This document shows positions 24,263 through 35,667 of a DNA stretch of 64,000 nucleotides, piece by piece. A program made the position numbers and the translations under genes. Within the stretch, counting starts at the first letter, position 1; every line of letters begins with the position of its first letter. Under the pieces are notes generated by a model, which saw only the letters and a program-made list of their open reading frames with translations, was not told the origin of the DNA and ran no database searches. Origin of the DNA: Triticum aestivum (lineage: Eukaryota; Streptophyta; Magnoliopsida; Poales; Poaceae); the NCBI RefSeq assembly GCF_018294505.1, contig NC_057795.1, positions 524,959,184 to 525,023,183 on the forward strand, in the 5' to 3' direction.

Positions 24263-25069
24263 TGACAACTTCGCCGCCACCGCACCATCATCATCGCCCC
24301 TGTCACCTACCACCACCGCTCCGAATCCATATCCATATGCCACCACCAATTCGTATCCATATACCACCACCGATCCATATCCATATATTACCACCGCTAC
24401 CACCACCGCTGCCATATACCACCACCATATATCCACCACCAATCCGAGTTCCTTGCATATTAGGTGTGTTTTCGAGATCCATCTAGTTTCCGATTCGTGT
24501 TTCCTTGCCGGAGTAGGTTTCGGAAACCACCCTCCGTTTAGGCCCAAAATTTTTCGAAAACGCATTTTTCGAAAAAAATTCTGGCTATCCTATTTTTAGG
24601 TGTTTCTGAGTGTTTTGAGACAGGTGCCATTATAGGAAGTTTTTTTTGACCCGTTTCCAGTTTTTGGGTCCGGGCAGTCGAAAAAACGAAAAAAAAAATT
24701 TGGTCGAAAAAATTTCATGCCCATCCTGTCAGTTTGACCTAGGAAGAGTTTTGAGACACTCGCCATTACAGTGATTTTTCGCAAAAAAAAAGAATCAGCG
24801 CAAAAAAAAAGAGCGCAAAAAAAAGAGCGAAAAAATAAATTCCAGAGTGTGCTTTTCCCTTGTTTACGTGCAGCGCCGTGATTTTGTTAGTGTTCTAGGC
24901 TCGCGGCTCTAGTACGGTCTAGCCTAGGACCAGCACAGTACCGTCATTGAGCGTTTATTCAACTTTGCATCTGTGAATTGATTTTTGCTGACCCCTTTTG
25001 CTACCATATTATAAGCCTTCCCAGTTCCACATACATCTACGTCGTGCGTTTGACTCTCCCTGGTAATCG
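23316..25069. repeat. Large head-to-head palindrome of two family A leaders
   Basis: The left arm (to 24262) and right arm (from 24272) are inverted copies of the same leader, about 800-950 bp each, separated by a spacer of only about nine bases (TGACAACTT). At the centre GGGGCGATGATGATGGTG is mirrored by CACCATCATCATCGCCCC. The right arm was later interrupted by A5 and resumes at 35498. The arms lead into gags of different subtypes (A3 I/a, A6 II/b), so two different elements are joined. Confidence 0.85.
24272..25069 (+). mobile_element. Element A6 5' leader, left part
   Basis: Plus-strand leader beginning inside the CCA repeat with no LTR or primer-binding site before it. It is interrupted by A5 at CGCTCTA; the continuation is at 35498-35667. 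Confidence 0.85.
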
Positions 25070-25074
25070 CTCTA
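25070..25074. repeat. Target site duplication CTCTA, left copy, of element A5
   Basis: CTCTA before 25075 and again at 35498-35502. Removing A5 and one copy restores the normal leader text ATCGCTCTATCCAAGC. Confidence 0.95.
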
Positions 25075-25992
25075 TGATGAGGACATCAATACCATTGTTA
25101 CACCCACAGCCCCTACTGCTACATATACGGGACCAATTACTAGAGCTCGCGCACGCCAATTAAATTATCAGGTACTTTCGTTTCTTGGTAATGATTCTAA
25201 TGTTCATGAGAATATGATGCTGCCTAAATTGGATACATTTGTTTTGCTTACAAATGAAGGGCCTAGCTTGGAGAAGGATGAACATTGGAGAAAGAACAAG
25301 CATGGAGATGATGCCATGCGCAAGGGGAACAAGAACGGAGTTACAAGTGATGATTTCAGGACTTTGAAGCCACCATAATGGGTGCATGAAGCCTTGGACG
25401 AAATATACAAGATGCCACTTCATAAATTTCGTCCCGAGGCTATTATAGGTGCTGCGTCACCTTTTTATTGGGCCAGGCCCATGTAATTTCGAAATACATA
25501 GGTATAGGCTATTTTTAGAGTCCGTATGTGTGGGGAAACAAGAGATATGGTTGATTTCGGACCCCTCCACCAAGGGCCACGAAATTCCCCCTCTCTTCCT
25601 CCATATATACAGCCCTTAGGGCACCGTTTAGACTTTGGGTTTTGTTTAGATTAAAAGTTCGCCATAGCTGCAACTTCGCGTACTTCGTTTGTGTTCAACG
25701 ACCAGACAAAGGCGTCACAGAACCCCACCTTGATCAATAAAGCTTTCATCTTATATTCGCAATATCCAGATTGCAATCTTAGTTTCTTGCTTGTTCTTCG
25801 TTTGCTCGCAGGAAACAGACCCTCGTGGTCAGGTTGCTCGTGCTCCGGCGTGGTCAATAACCTCTCGGAGTTGGTTTAGCGATTGCTAAGGCGTGACGTC
25901 CTCGCACGTTCGTAGTCGGATCGTCAAAGTCGACTTCCACCAAAGTGATATCCATCATCTCATCGAAAGACGGGACACCTTTGCCTCTATCA
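25075..25992 (+). mobile_element. A5 5' LTR
   Basis: 918 bp with exact ends. It carries the ACATATACGGGACC variant shared only with 34580-35497. TATA box and AATAAA signal as in A4. Confidence 0.95.
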
Positions 25993-27126
25993 AGTGCTAT
26001 CAGATTTCCAGGTTGCTCAGTGAGATTTTACAGTTTTTCATAGTTTAGATCGAGTCTGTTCTTCATACCTATAGTCCACAAAAAAGCCAAAAAAAATTAG
26101 GGTTAGTTCATCCCATCCGAACCAATCTGAGCCTTGCATAATCTTTTCTGTGTTTGCTTTGTTGAATTTGCGGTTGCATCGTCGTGTCCAGTTGATGGTC
26201 TTTGCGTCTAGTCTTTTAGAGTTTCGAGTTCTGTTCACAGGTTGTCACGTCGCCGCTGCCATATATCACCACCGCATCATCATCGTCGCTATTGCCATAG
26301 ACCACCACCACATATTCACCGTCAATCCGAATCCATATACGCCACCACATATCCGCCGCCATCACGCCAATCCGAGTTCACCTGCAACATATATCCGCCA
26401 CCTGTCCGTGTTCCACCAGATTCATCTTCGCCACCAGTCCGAGTTCCACCAGATTCATCTCCGCCACCAGTCCTAGTCCGAGTCCAGTAATTGTTGCATT
26501 GTTCTCGATTTCCAGATCACGCGATACTCCGAGTCGTGACAGAGAAGGACTCCCCAACTTCCGAGCCATCCGCAGAAGAAAAATAGTTCCAATTTCAAAA
26601 AAAAAACTAAGTTTGGAAAATTCTGGCTAGGCAGTTTTTAGACCATTTGTAGACTTTTTCGAAAAAAAATTGTTGCGGAGCAAAAGAAAAAGAGGAAAAA
26701 AAGTGCAAAAAACAAGAGAAAAAAAATTCAGAGTGTGCTCCTCCCTTGTTTACATGCCGCGCCGTGATTTTGTTGGTGTTCTAGGCTCGCGTCTCTAGCA
26801 CAGTCTAGCCTAGGACCAGCACAATACCGTCGTTGAGCGTTTATTCAACTTTGCATCTCTGAATTGATTATTGCTGACCCTTTTTGCTACCATATTATAA
26901 GCCTTCCCAGCTCCACATACTTCTACGTCGTGCGTTTGACTCTCCCTGGTAATCGCTCTATCCAAGCTTTGAGAGTTTTGACTACAACGGTTGCCGATCA
27001 CCGCCTGCTGCTGGGTAAGAACTGGTAAGAATTTGAGTTTTGCTTGACGGGTTTGTGACACCCACCACCACCACTTGTTCGTAGTCTATAGGATCATATT
27101 CTTGTGTGTTTCTATTGCTGCTAACC
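25993..27126 (+). mobile_element. A5 5' leader and altered primer-binding site
   Basis: The primer-binding site reads TGCTATCAGA in place of TGGTATCAGA, a change within the first three bases that would weaken tRNA pairing if it predates integration. The middle of the leader differs from A4: it has a ~33-bp unit present about twice (26405-26480) and lacks most of the A4 repeat. The tandem GGTAAGAA motifs recur near 27015. No gene. Confidence 0.82.
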
Positions 27127-30100
27127 ATGCCAGGATCACAAGCCGACGAGATTGACTGGGAGAATTTATCGAACAAGGAGCTTCATGATAAGTTTCAGCA
27201 AATGATGACTGAACAGGTGCAAGATGTGCTGAACAATTTTGAGGAGGCCATGGAGAAGATCACTGGCCTTGAGAAGACGCTCGAAACAAAGCTCGATAAC
27301 AAGTTTAATGAATTGCTCGCGCGTCTTCCACCACCACCACCCGCTGCACCTAACGCACCTCTCCAACAACAACAACAACGACTACCTCCACGTCGCGAAA
27401 CAGACCTCCGCCGAGCAAGCCGTGTTCCTCTTGCGTTTGGCCAAACTGTTGGTGCTGCTGTTGATACTTCTGTGGCTCCTGCTGCTGATGCGGAGGAGGA
27501 TGATTATGTGGGAGCCTATGAGGATGAGGTTGATCAAAATCAGCAAAACGTGCAGCCACCTGTACCACCACCAGCAGGTCGACCTCAGGTATATATTCGT
27601 AATGGTAGGCCTGCACCACCACCTCAGGTACGAGATGATGTCCATATTCCTAAACTGAAATTGAATATTCCACCATTTGAGGGTAGATATGTTCCTGATA
27701 TATATCTTACTTGGGAGTTAGAAACTGAACAACGATTTACATGTTTACAATATCCTGAGGAGAGACGAGTTGCTGCTGTTGTTTGAGCTTTCACTAGTTT
27801 TGCATGTGTATGGTGGTCTGAACATTGTAGATTATATCCTATTCCAACTACTTGGGCTGCTTTGAAAACTGCTATGCGTACGCGTTGGGTTCCTCCATCC
27901 GGTGCCACCTCCAGCCGTGATACAAGAAAACAGGTACAACCACCATTATCTGCCAAGAGCGCACCTGTGGGGCCTGCACAGTGTTCTTCTTCTTCCATGG
28001 CATCAACAGGGCACACAAGTGATATTATTTGTCGTCGTTGTAAGGGAGGAGGTCATTATGCGAGAGAATGCAAATCTCCGCTTGTGATGATTGCTACCGC
28101 GGATGGTGGATATGAGTCTGCTAGTGACTATGATGAGGAGACTTTGGCTCTTATTACACGTGAAGAACATGGTGGAGATGATTCTGATCATGAGACGCAA
28201 TACATGGCTCCTGAAGACGCTGACAGGTATGAATGTTTAGTTGCTCAACGTGTTTTGAGTGTGCAGATCACACAAGCTGAGCAAAATCAGAGGCACAATT
28301 TGTTCCATACCAAGGGAGTTGTGAAGGAACATTCTGTGCGCGTCATCATAGACGGAGGGAGCTGCAACAACTTGGCTAGAATGGAGATGGTGGAGAAGCT
28401 TTCTCTCACCACAAGACCACATCCACATCCTTACTACATCCAATGGTTCAACAACAGCGGCAAGGTTAAGGTAACACGTACTGTTCGTGTGCATTTTAGT
28501 ATCTCTACATATGCTGATTATGTTGATTGTGATGTGGTACCTATGCAAGCATGTTCCTTATTACTTGGTAGACCATGGCAATTTGATAAAAATTCTGTAC
28601 ACCATGGTAGAAACAATCAGTATACTCTTGTTCATAAGGATAAAAATATTACTTTGCTTCCTATGACTCCTGATTCCATTTTGAAAGATGATATTAATAG
28701 AGCTAATAAAGCAAAACAGGAGACGAATAAGAGTGAAAATCAGATTGTGGCAAAAGAATTTGAGCAACAAATGAAGCCTAATAATAAACCATCTAGTGTT
28801 GCTTCTGAAATTAAATTGAAAAGTGCATGTTTATTTGCCACCAAATCTGATATTGATGAGCTAGATTTCAGCAAATCTGTTTGCTATGCTTTTGTGTGCA
28901 AAGAGGCATTATTTTCATTCGAGGACGTGCCTTCCTCTTTGCCTCCTGCTGTCACTAACATTTTGCAGGAGTTCGCTGACGTGTTTCCACAAGACGTGCC
29001 ACCGGGATTACTGCCTATTCGAGGGATTGAGCATCAGATTGACTTAATTCCCGGTGCTTCACTGCCAAACCGTGCACCATACCGTACCAATCCAGAGGAG
29101 AAGAAGGAGATTATGCGTCAAGTACAAGAGCTTCTCGACAAAGGTTACATACGCGAATCCCTTAGTCCTTATTATTCTAGTGCCGAAAAAGGATGGTACA
29201 TCACGTATGTGTGTTGATTGTAGAGGCATTAATAATATTACTATTCGTTATCGTCACCCTATTCCTAGGCTAGATGATATGCTTGATGAATTGAGTGGCT
29301 CTACAATATTCTCCAAAGTTGATTTGCGTAGTGGATACCATCAAATTCGTATGAAATTGGGAGATGAATGGAAAACAGCATTCAAAACTAAGTTTGGATT
29401 ATATGAGTGGTTAGTCATGCCTTTTGGGTTAACTAATGCACCTAGTACTTTCATGAGATTAATGAACGAAGTTTTACGTGCTTTCATTGGACGATTTGTG
29501 GTAGTTTACTTTGATGACATATTGATTTATAGCAGATCTTTGGAAGAACATTTGGAACATTTACGTGCTGTTTTTATTGCTCTACGTGATGCACGTTTGT
29601 TTGGTAACCTTGGGAAGTGCACCTTTTGCACCGACCGAGTATCTTTTCCTGGCTATGTTGTTACTCCACAGGGAATTGAAGTTGATAAAGCCAAGATTGA
29701 AGCTATTGAGAGTTGGCCGCAACCCAAAACGGTCACACAAGTGAGGAGTTTTCTTGGCCTCGCTGGATTCTATAGGCGTTTTGTGAGAGATTTCAGCACC
29801 ATTGCTGCACCTCTCAATGAGCTTACAAAGAAAGATGTGCCTTTTCTTTGGGGTACCGCACAGGAAGAAGCCTTCTCGGTATTGAAAGATAAGTTGACAC
29901 ATGCTCCTTTACTCCAACTTCCTGATTTTAATAAGACTTTTGAGCTTGAATGTGATGCTAGTGGAATTGGATTAGGCGGTGTGTTATTACAAGATGGCAA
30001 ACCTGTTGCATACTTTTCTGAAAAATTGAGTGGGCCTCGTCTGAATTATTCTACTTATGATAAAGAATTATATGCTCTTGTTCGGACTTTAGAAACATGG

Positions 30101-30973
30101 CAACATTATTTATGGCCCAAAGAATTCGTTATACATTCTGATCATGAATCTTTGAAACATATTAAAAGTCAAGCTAAACTGAATCGTAGACATGCTAAAT
30201 GGGTTGAATTCATTGAGACTTTTCCTTATGTCATTAAACACAAGAAGGGAAAAGAAAATGTTATTGCTGATGCATTGTCTCGCCGCTATATTATGCTTTC
30301 ACAACTTGACTTCAAAATATTTGGTTTGGAGACCATCAAAGATCAATATTTGCAAGATGCTGATTTTAAAGATGTAATGCAGAATTTTAAAGAAGGAAGA
30401 ATGTGGAACAAGTTCGTCGTTAACGATGGATTTGTGTTTCGTGCTAACAAGCTATGCATTCCAGCTAGCTCCGTTCGTCTTTTGTTGTTGCAGGAGGCGC
30501 ATGGAGGAGGATTAATGGGACACTTTGGCGTGAAGAAGACGGAGGACGTACTTGCTACACATTTCTTTTGGCCAAAGATGAGACGGGATGTTGAGCGTTT
30601 TATTGCTCGATGCACTACATGTCAAAAAGCTAAGTCACGACTCAATCCTCATGGTTTATATATGCCTTTGCCTGTACCTAGTGTTCCTTGGGAGGATATA
30701 TCTATGGACTTTGTTTTAGGTTTACCTCGAACAAAGAAGGGGAGGGATAGCATATTTGTTGTCGTGGATAGATTCTCGAAAATGGCACACTTTATACCAT
30801 GTCATAAAAGCGATGATGCTGTTAATGTTGCTGATTTGTTCTTTCGTGAAATTATTCGCTTGCATGGTGTGCCAAATACTATTGTTTCAGATCGTGATAC
30901 TAAATTTCTTAGCCACTTTTGGAGATGTTTATGGGCTAAGTTGGGGACTAAACTGCTTTTTAGTACTACTTGT
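27127..30973 (+). pseudogene. A5 gag-pol, broken
   Basis: Family A polyprotein of gag subtype I/a. Gag opens at ATG 27127. A TGA at 27784-27786 replaces TGT. Near 27896 about 340 bp of gag are deleted in frame (TRWVPP joined to SGATSSRD), removing the end of the capsid-like domain. Zinc knuckle, protease, RT ([13 protein letters not shown]), RNase H and integrase follow. An 11-bp deletion near 29171, between YIRESLSP and IILVPKKDG, shifts the frame at the start of RT. Sequence stops at LFSTTC (30973), between the second Asp and the Glu of integrase, at an inverted LTR. Confidence 0.92.
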
Positions 30974-31891
30974 TGATAGAGGCAAAGGTGTCCCGTCTTT
31001 CGATGAGATGGTGGATTTCGCTTTGGTGGAAGTCGACTTTGACGATCCGACTACGAACGTGCGAGGACGTCGCACCTTAGCAATCGCTAAACCAACTCCG
31101 AGAGGTTATTGACCACGCCGGAGCACGATCAACCTGACCACGAGGGTCTGTTTCCTGCGAGCAAACGAAGAACAAGCAAGAAACTGAGATTGCAATCTGG
31201 ATATTGCGAATATAAGATGAAAGCTTTATTGATCAAGGTGGGGTTCTGTGACGCCTTTGTCTGGTCGTTGAACACAAACGAAGTACGCGAAGTTGCAGCT
31301 ATGGCGAACTTTTAATCTAAACAAAACCCAAAGTCTAAACGATGCCCTAAGGGCTGTATATATGGAGGAAGAGGGGGGGAATTTCGTGGCCCTTGGTGGA
31401 GGGGTCCGAAATCAACCCTATCTCTTGTTTCCCCACACATACGGACTCTAAAAATAGCCTATACTTATGTATTTCGAAATTACATGGGCCTGGCCCAATA
31501 TTAAGGTGACGCAGCACCTAAAATAGCCTCGGGACGAAATTTATGAAGTGGCATCTTGTATATTTCGTCCAAGGCTTTATGCACCCATTATGGTGGCTTC
31601 AAAGTCCTGAAATCATCACTTGTAACTCCGTTCTTGTTCCCCTTGCGCATGCCATCATCTCCATGCTTGTTCTTGCTCCAATGTTCATCCTTCTCCAAGC
31701 TAGGCCCTTCATTTGTAAGCAAAACAAATGTATCCAATTTAGGCAGCATCATATTCTCATGAACATTAGAATCATTACCAAGAAACGAAAGTACCTGGTA
31801 ATTTAGTTGGCGTGCACGAGCTCTAGTAATTGGTCCAGTATGTATAGCAGCAGGGGCTGTGGGTGTAACAATTGTATTGATGTCCTCATCA
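30974..31891 (-). mobile_element. Inverted family A LTR, left part of the A5 insert
   Basis: 918 bp, full length. Its U5 end is joined directly to plus-strand integrase (CTTGT / TGATAGAGG) with no primer-binding site. Its U3 end at 31891 continues normally into the polypurine tract and pol of a minus-strand unit. Confidence 0.92.
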
Positions 31892-32854
31892 TCCTCCCCT
31901 TCTTGAAATGAAGTCGTCCTCGACGGAAGTTCATCTTCCTCACCCAAATAAGGCTTCAAATCTGCAATGTTAAAAGTGGGACTAACCCCAAAATCTGCAG
32001 GCAGCTCAAGTTTATATGCATTATCATTTATTTTCTCTAACACCTTAAAGGGACCATCAGCACGTGGCATTAACTTTGATTTGCGCAAATCAGGAATCTA
32101 TCCTTACGCAAATGTAACCAAACAAGATCTCCAGGTGCAAACACAACATGTTTTCTACCCTTATCTCCAGCAAGTTTATATTTAGCATTCATACGCTCAA
32201 TGTTTTCCTTAGTTAACTCATGCATTTTTAAAATCAATTCAGCACGTTGTTTAGCATCAAAATTAACCTTCTCCGAAGATGGAAGAGGCAACAAATCAAT
32301 AGGTGCACGAGGTAGGAAACCATACACAACTTCAAAAGGGCACATCTTAGTAGTAGAATGCAATGAACGCTTATAAGCAAATTCAATATGAGGCAAGCAT
32401 TCCTCCCACATTTTCTTATTAGTCTTCAAAACAGCCCTAAGCATAGTAGACAACGTTCTATTGACTACTTCAGTTTGTCCATCAGTTTGGGGGTGACAAG
32501 TAGTACTAAAAAGCAGTTTAGTCCCCAACTTAGCCCATAAACATCTCCAAAAGTGGCTAAGAAATTTAGTATCACGATCTGAAACAATAGTATTTGGCAC
32601 ACCATGCAAGCGAATAATTTCACGAAAGAACAAATCAGCAACATTAACAGCATCATCGCTTTTATGACATGGTATAAAGTGTGCCATTTTCGAGAATCTA
32701 TCCACGACAACAAATATGCTATCCCTCCCCTTCTTTGTTCGAGGTAAACCTAAAACAAAGTCCATAGATATATCCTCCCAAGGAACACTAGGTACAGGCA
32801 AAGGCATATATAAACCATGAGGATTGAGTCGTGACTTAGCTTTTTGACATGTAG
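31892..32854 (-). pseudogene. Inverted integrase fragment inside A5
   Basis: Minus-strand integrase from CTTCQKAKS (half of the zinc finger) to the polypurine tract, with coding continuing into the LTR at 30974-31891. A 1-bp deletion near 32093 shifts the frame. The upstream end is joined to the U5 end of another LTR at 32855 across a shared TG. Confidence 0.9.
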
Positions 32855-33740
32855 TGATAGAGGCAAAGGTGTCCCGTCTTTCGATGAGATGGTGGATTTC
32901 GCTTTGGTGGAAGTCGACTTTGACGATCCGACTACGAACGTGCGAGGACGTCGCGCCTTAGCAATCGCTAAACCAACTCCGAGAGGTTATTGACCACGCC
33001 GGAGCACGATCAACCTGACCACGAGGGTCTGTTTCCTGCGAGCAAACGAAGAACAAGCAAGAAACTAAGATTGCAATCTGGATATTGCGAATATAAGATG
33101 AAAGCTTTATTGATCAAGGTGGGGTTCTGTGACGCCTTTGTCTGGTCGTTGAACACAAACGAAGTACGCGAAGTTGCAGCTATGGCGAACTTTTAATCTA
33201 AACAAAACCCCAAATTCTAAACGATGCCCTAAGGGCTGTATATATGGAGGAAGAGGGGGGGAATTTCGTGGCCCTTGGTGGAGGGGTCCGAAATCAACCC
33301 TATCTCTTGTTTCCCCACACATACGGACTCTAAAAATAGCCTATACTTATGTATTTCGAAATTACATGGGCCTGGCCCAATAATAAGGTGACGCAGCACC
33401 TAAAATAGCCTCGGAACGAAATTTATGAAGTGGCATCTTGTATATTTCGTCCAAGGCTTCATGCACCCATTATGGTGGCTTCAAAGTCCTGAAATCATCA
33501 CTTGTAACTCCGTTCTTGTTCTTGCTCCAATGTTCATCCTTCTCCAAGCTAGGCCCTTCATTTGTAAGCAAAACAAATGTATCCAATTTAGGCAGCATCA
33601 TATTCTCATGAACATTAGAATCATTACCAAGAAACGAAAGTACCTGGTAGTTTAGTTGGCGTGCACGAGCTCTAGTAATTGGTCCAGTATGTATAGCAGC
33701 AGGGGCTGTGGGTGTAACAATTGTATTGATGTCCTCATCA
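32855..33740 (-). mobile_element. Inverted family A LTR, right part of the A5 insert
   Basis: 886 bp, with about 30 bp missing near 33515 (the CCCCTTGCGCATGCC segment). Both ends are exact and both are joined to integrase coding sequence: minus-strand pol on the left and plus-strand GGGAGGGATAGC on the right. No target duplication. Confidence 0.92.
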
Positions 33741-34883
33741 GGGAGGGATAGCATATTTGTTGTCGTGGATAGATTCTCGAAAATGGCACACTTTATACCA
33801 TGTCATAAAAGCGATGATGCTGTTAATGTTGCTGATTTGTTCTTTCGTGAAATTATTCGCTTGCATGGTGTGCCAAATACTATTGTTTCAGATCGTGATA
33901 CTAAATTTCTTAGCCACTTTTGGAGATGTTTATGGGCTAAGTTGGGGACTAAACTGCTTTTTAGTACTACTTGTCACCCCCAAACTGATGGACAAACTGA
34001 AGTAGTCAATAGAACGTTGTCTACTATGCTTAGGGCTGTTTTGAAGAATAATAAGAAAATGTGGGAGGAATGCTTGCCTCATATTGAATTTGCTTATAAT
34101 CGTTCATTGCATTCTACTACTAAGATGTGCCCTTTTGAAGTTGTGTATGGTTTCCTACCTCGTGCACCTATTGATTTGTTGCAGCTTCCATCTTCGGAGA
34201 AGGTTAATTTTGATGCTAAACAACGTGCTGAATTGATTTTAAAAATGCATGAGTTAACTAAGGAAAACATTGAGCGTATGAATGCTAAATATAAACTTGC
34301 TGGAGATAAGGGTAGAAAACATGTTGTGTTTGCACCAGGAGATCTTGTTTGGTTACATTTGCGTAAGGATAGATTTCCTGATTTGCGCAAATCAAAGCTA
34401 ATGCCACGTGCTGATGGTCCCTTTAAGGTGTTAGAGAAAATAAATGATAATGCATATAAACTTGAGCTGCCTGCAGATTTTGGGGTTAGTCCCACTTTTA
34501 ACATTGCATATTTGAAGCCTTATTTGGGTGAGGAAGATGAGTTTCCGTCGAGGAGGACTTCATTTCAAGAAGGGGAGGATGATGAGGACATCAATACCAT
34601 TGTTACACCCACAACCCCTACTGCTACATATACGGGACCAATTACTAGAGCTCGCGCACGCCAATTAAATTATCAGGTACTTACGTTTCTTGGTAATGAT
34701 TCTAATGTTCATGAGAATATGATGCTGCCTAAATTGGATACATTTGTTTTGCTTACAAATGAAGGGCCTAGCTTGGAAAAGGATGAACATTGGAGCAAGA
34801 ACAAGCATGGAGATGATGCCATGCGCAAGGGGAACAAGAACGGAGTTACAAGTGATGATTTCATGACTTTGAAGCCACCATAA
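33741..34883 (+). pseudogene. A5 integrase, resumed part
   Basis: Plus-strand integrase from GRDSIF to the polyprotein stop at 34881-34883 in the 3' LTR. It begins at the same base as the resumed integrase of A4 (21555). It repeats the last 234 bp before the insert. Polypurine tract at 34567-34579. The variant [15 protein letters not shown] is shared with 42964-44391. Confidence 0.9.
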
Positions 34884-35497
34884 TGGGTGCATGAAGCCTT
34901 GGACGAAATATACAAGATGCCACTTCATAAATTTCGTCCCGAGGCTATTATAGGTGCTGCGTCACCTTTTTATTAGGCCATTCCCATGTAATTTCGAAAT
35001 ACATAGGTATAGGCTATTTTTAGAGTCCGTATGTGTGGGGAAACAAGAGATAGGGTTGATTTCGGACCCCTCCACCAAGGGCCACGAAATTCCACCTCTC
35101 TTCCTCCATATATACAGCCCTTAGGGCACCGTTTAGACTTTGGGTTTTGTTTAGATTAAAAGTTCGCCATAGCTGCAACTTCGCGTACTTCGTTTGTGTT
35201 CAACGACCAGACAAAGGCGTCACAGAACCCCACCTTGATCAATAAAGCTTTCATCTTATATTCGCAATATCCAGATTGCAATCTTAGTTTCTTGCTTGTT
35301 CTTCGTTTGCTCGCAGGAAACAGACCCTCGTGGTCAGGTTTATCGTGCTCCGGCGTGGTCAATAACCTCTCGGAGTTGGTTTAGCGATTGCTAAGGCGCG
35401 ACGTCCTCGCACGTTCGTAGTCGGATCGTCAAAGTCGACTTCCACCAAAGCGATATCCATCATCTCATCGAAAGACGGGACACCTTTGCCTCTATCA
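34580..35497 (+). mobile_element. A5 3' LTR
   Basis: 918 bp with exact ends, followed by CTCTA. Partner of 25075-25992 by shared variants. Confidence 0.95.
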
Positions 35498-35667
35498 CTC
35501 TATCCAAGCTTTGAGAGTTTTGACTACAACGGTTGTCAATCACCACCTGCTGCTGGGTAAGAACTGGTAAGAATTTGAGATTTGCTTGACGGGTTTGTGA
35601 TACACCACCACCACTTCTTAGTAGTCTGTAGGATCATATTCTTGTGTGTTTCTATTTGCTGCTAACC
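35498..35667 (+). mobile_element. A6 5' leader, right part
   Basis: Starts with the second CTCTA and continues the leader interrupted at 25074. It contains the tandem GGTAAGAA motifs and ends at the A6 gag ATG (35668). Confidence 0.9.

Larger units (their letters stand above)
25075..35497 (+). mobile_element. Element A5, family A retrotransposon with inverted insert
   Basis: A complete insertion of 10423 bp with TSD CTCTA. Order: 5' LTR, leader with a damaged primer-binding site, gag-pol to mid integrase (27127-30973), an inverted LTR-pol-LTR block (30974-33740), integrase repeated from GRDSIF (33741-34883) and 3' LTR. Both outer LTRs carry the rare variant ACTGCTACATATACGGGACC near their start, which identifies them as partners; about a dozen differences are seen by eye. 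Bases 30740-30973 are repeated at 33741-33974. Confidence 0.93.

Noticed and set aside
30740..33974. A 234-bp direct repeat flanking the inverted block in A5, read as a giant target duplication
   Set aside because: Ty3/gypsy elements make 5-bp duplications. The flanking repeat length differs in each composite (234, about 980, 1020 bp, or a loss), so it is better explained by joining two different host copies.
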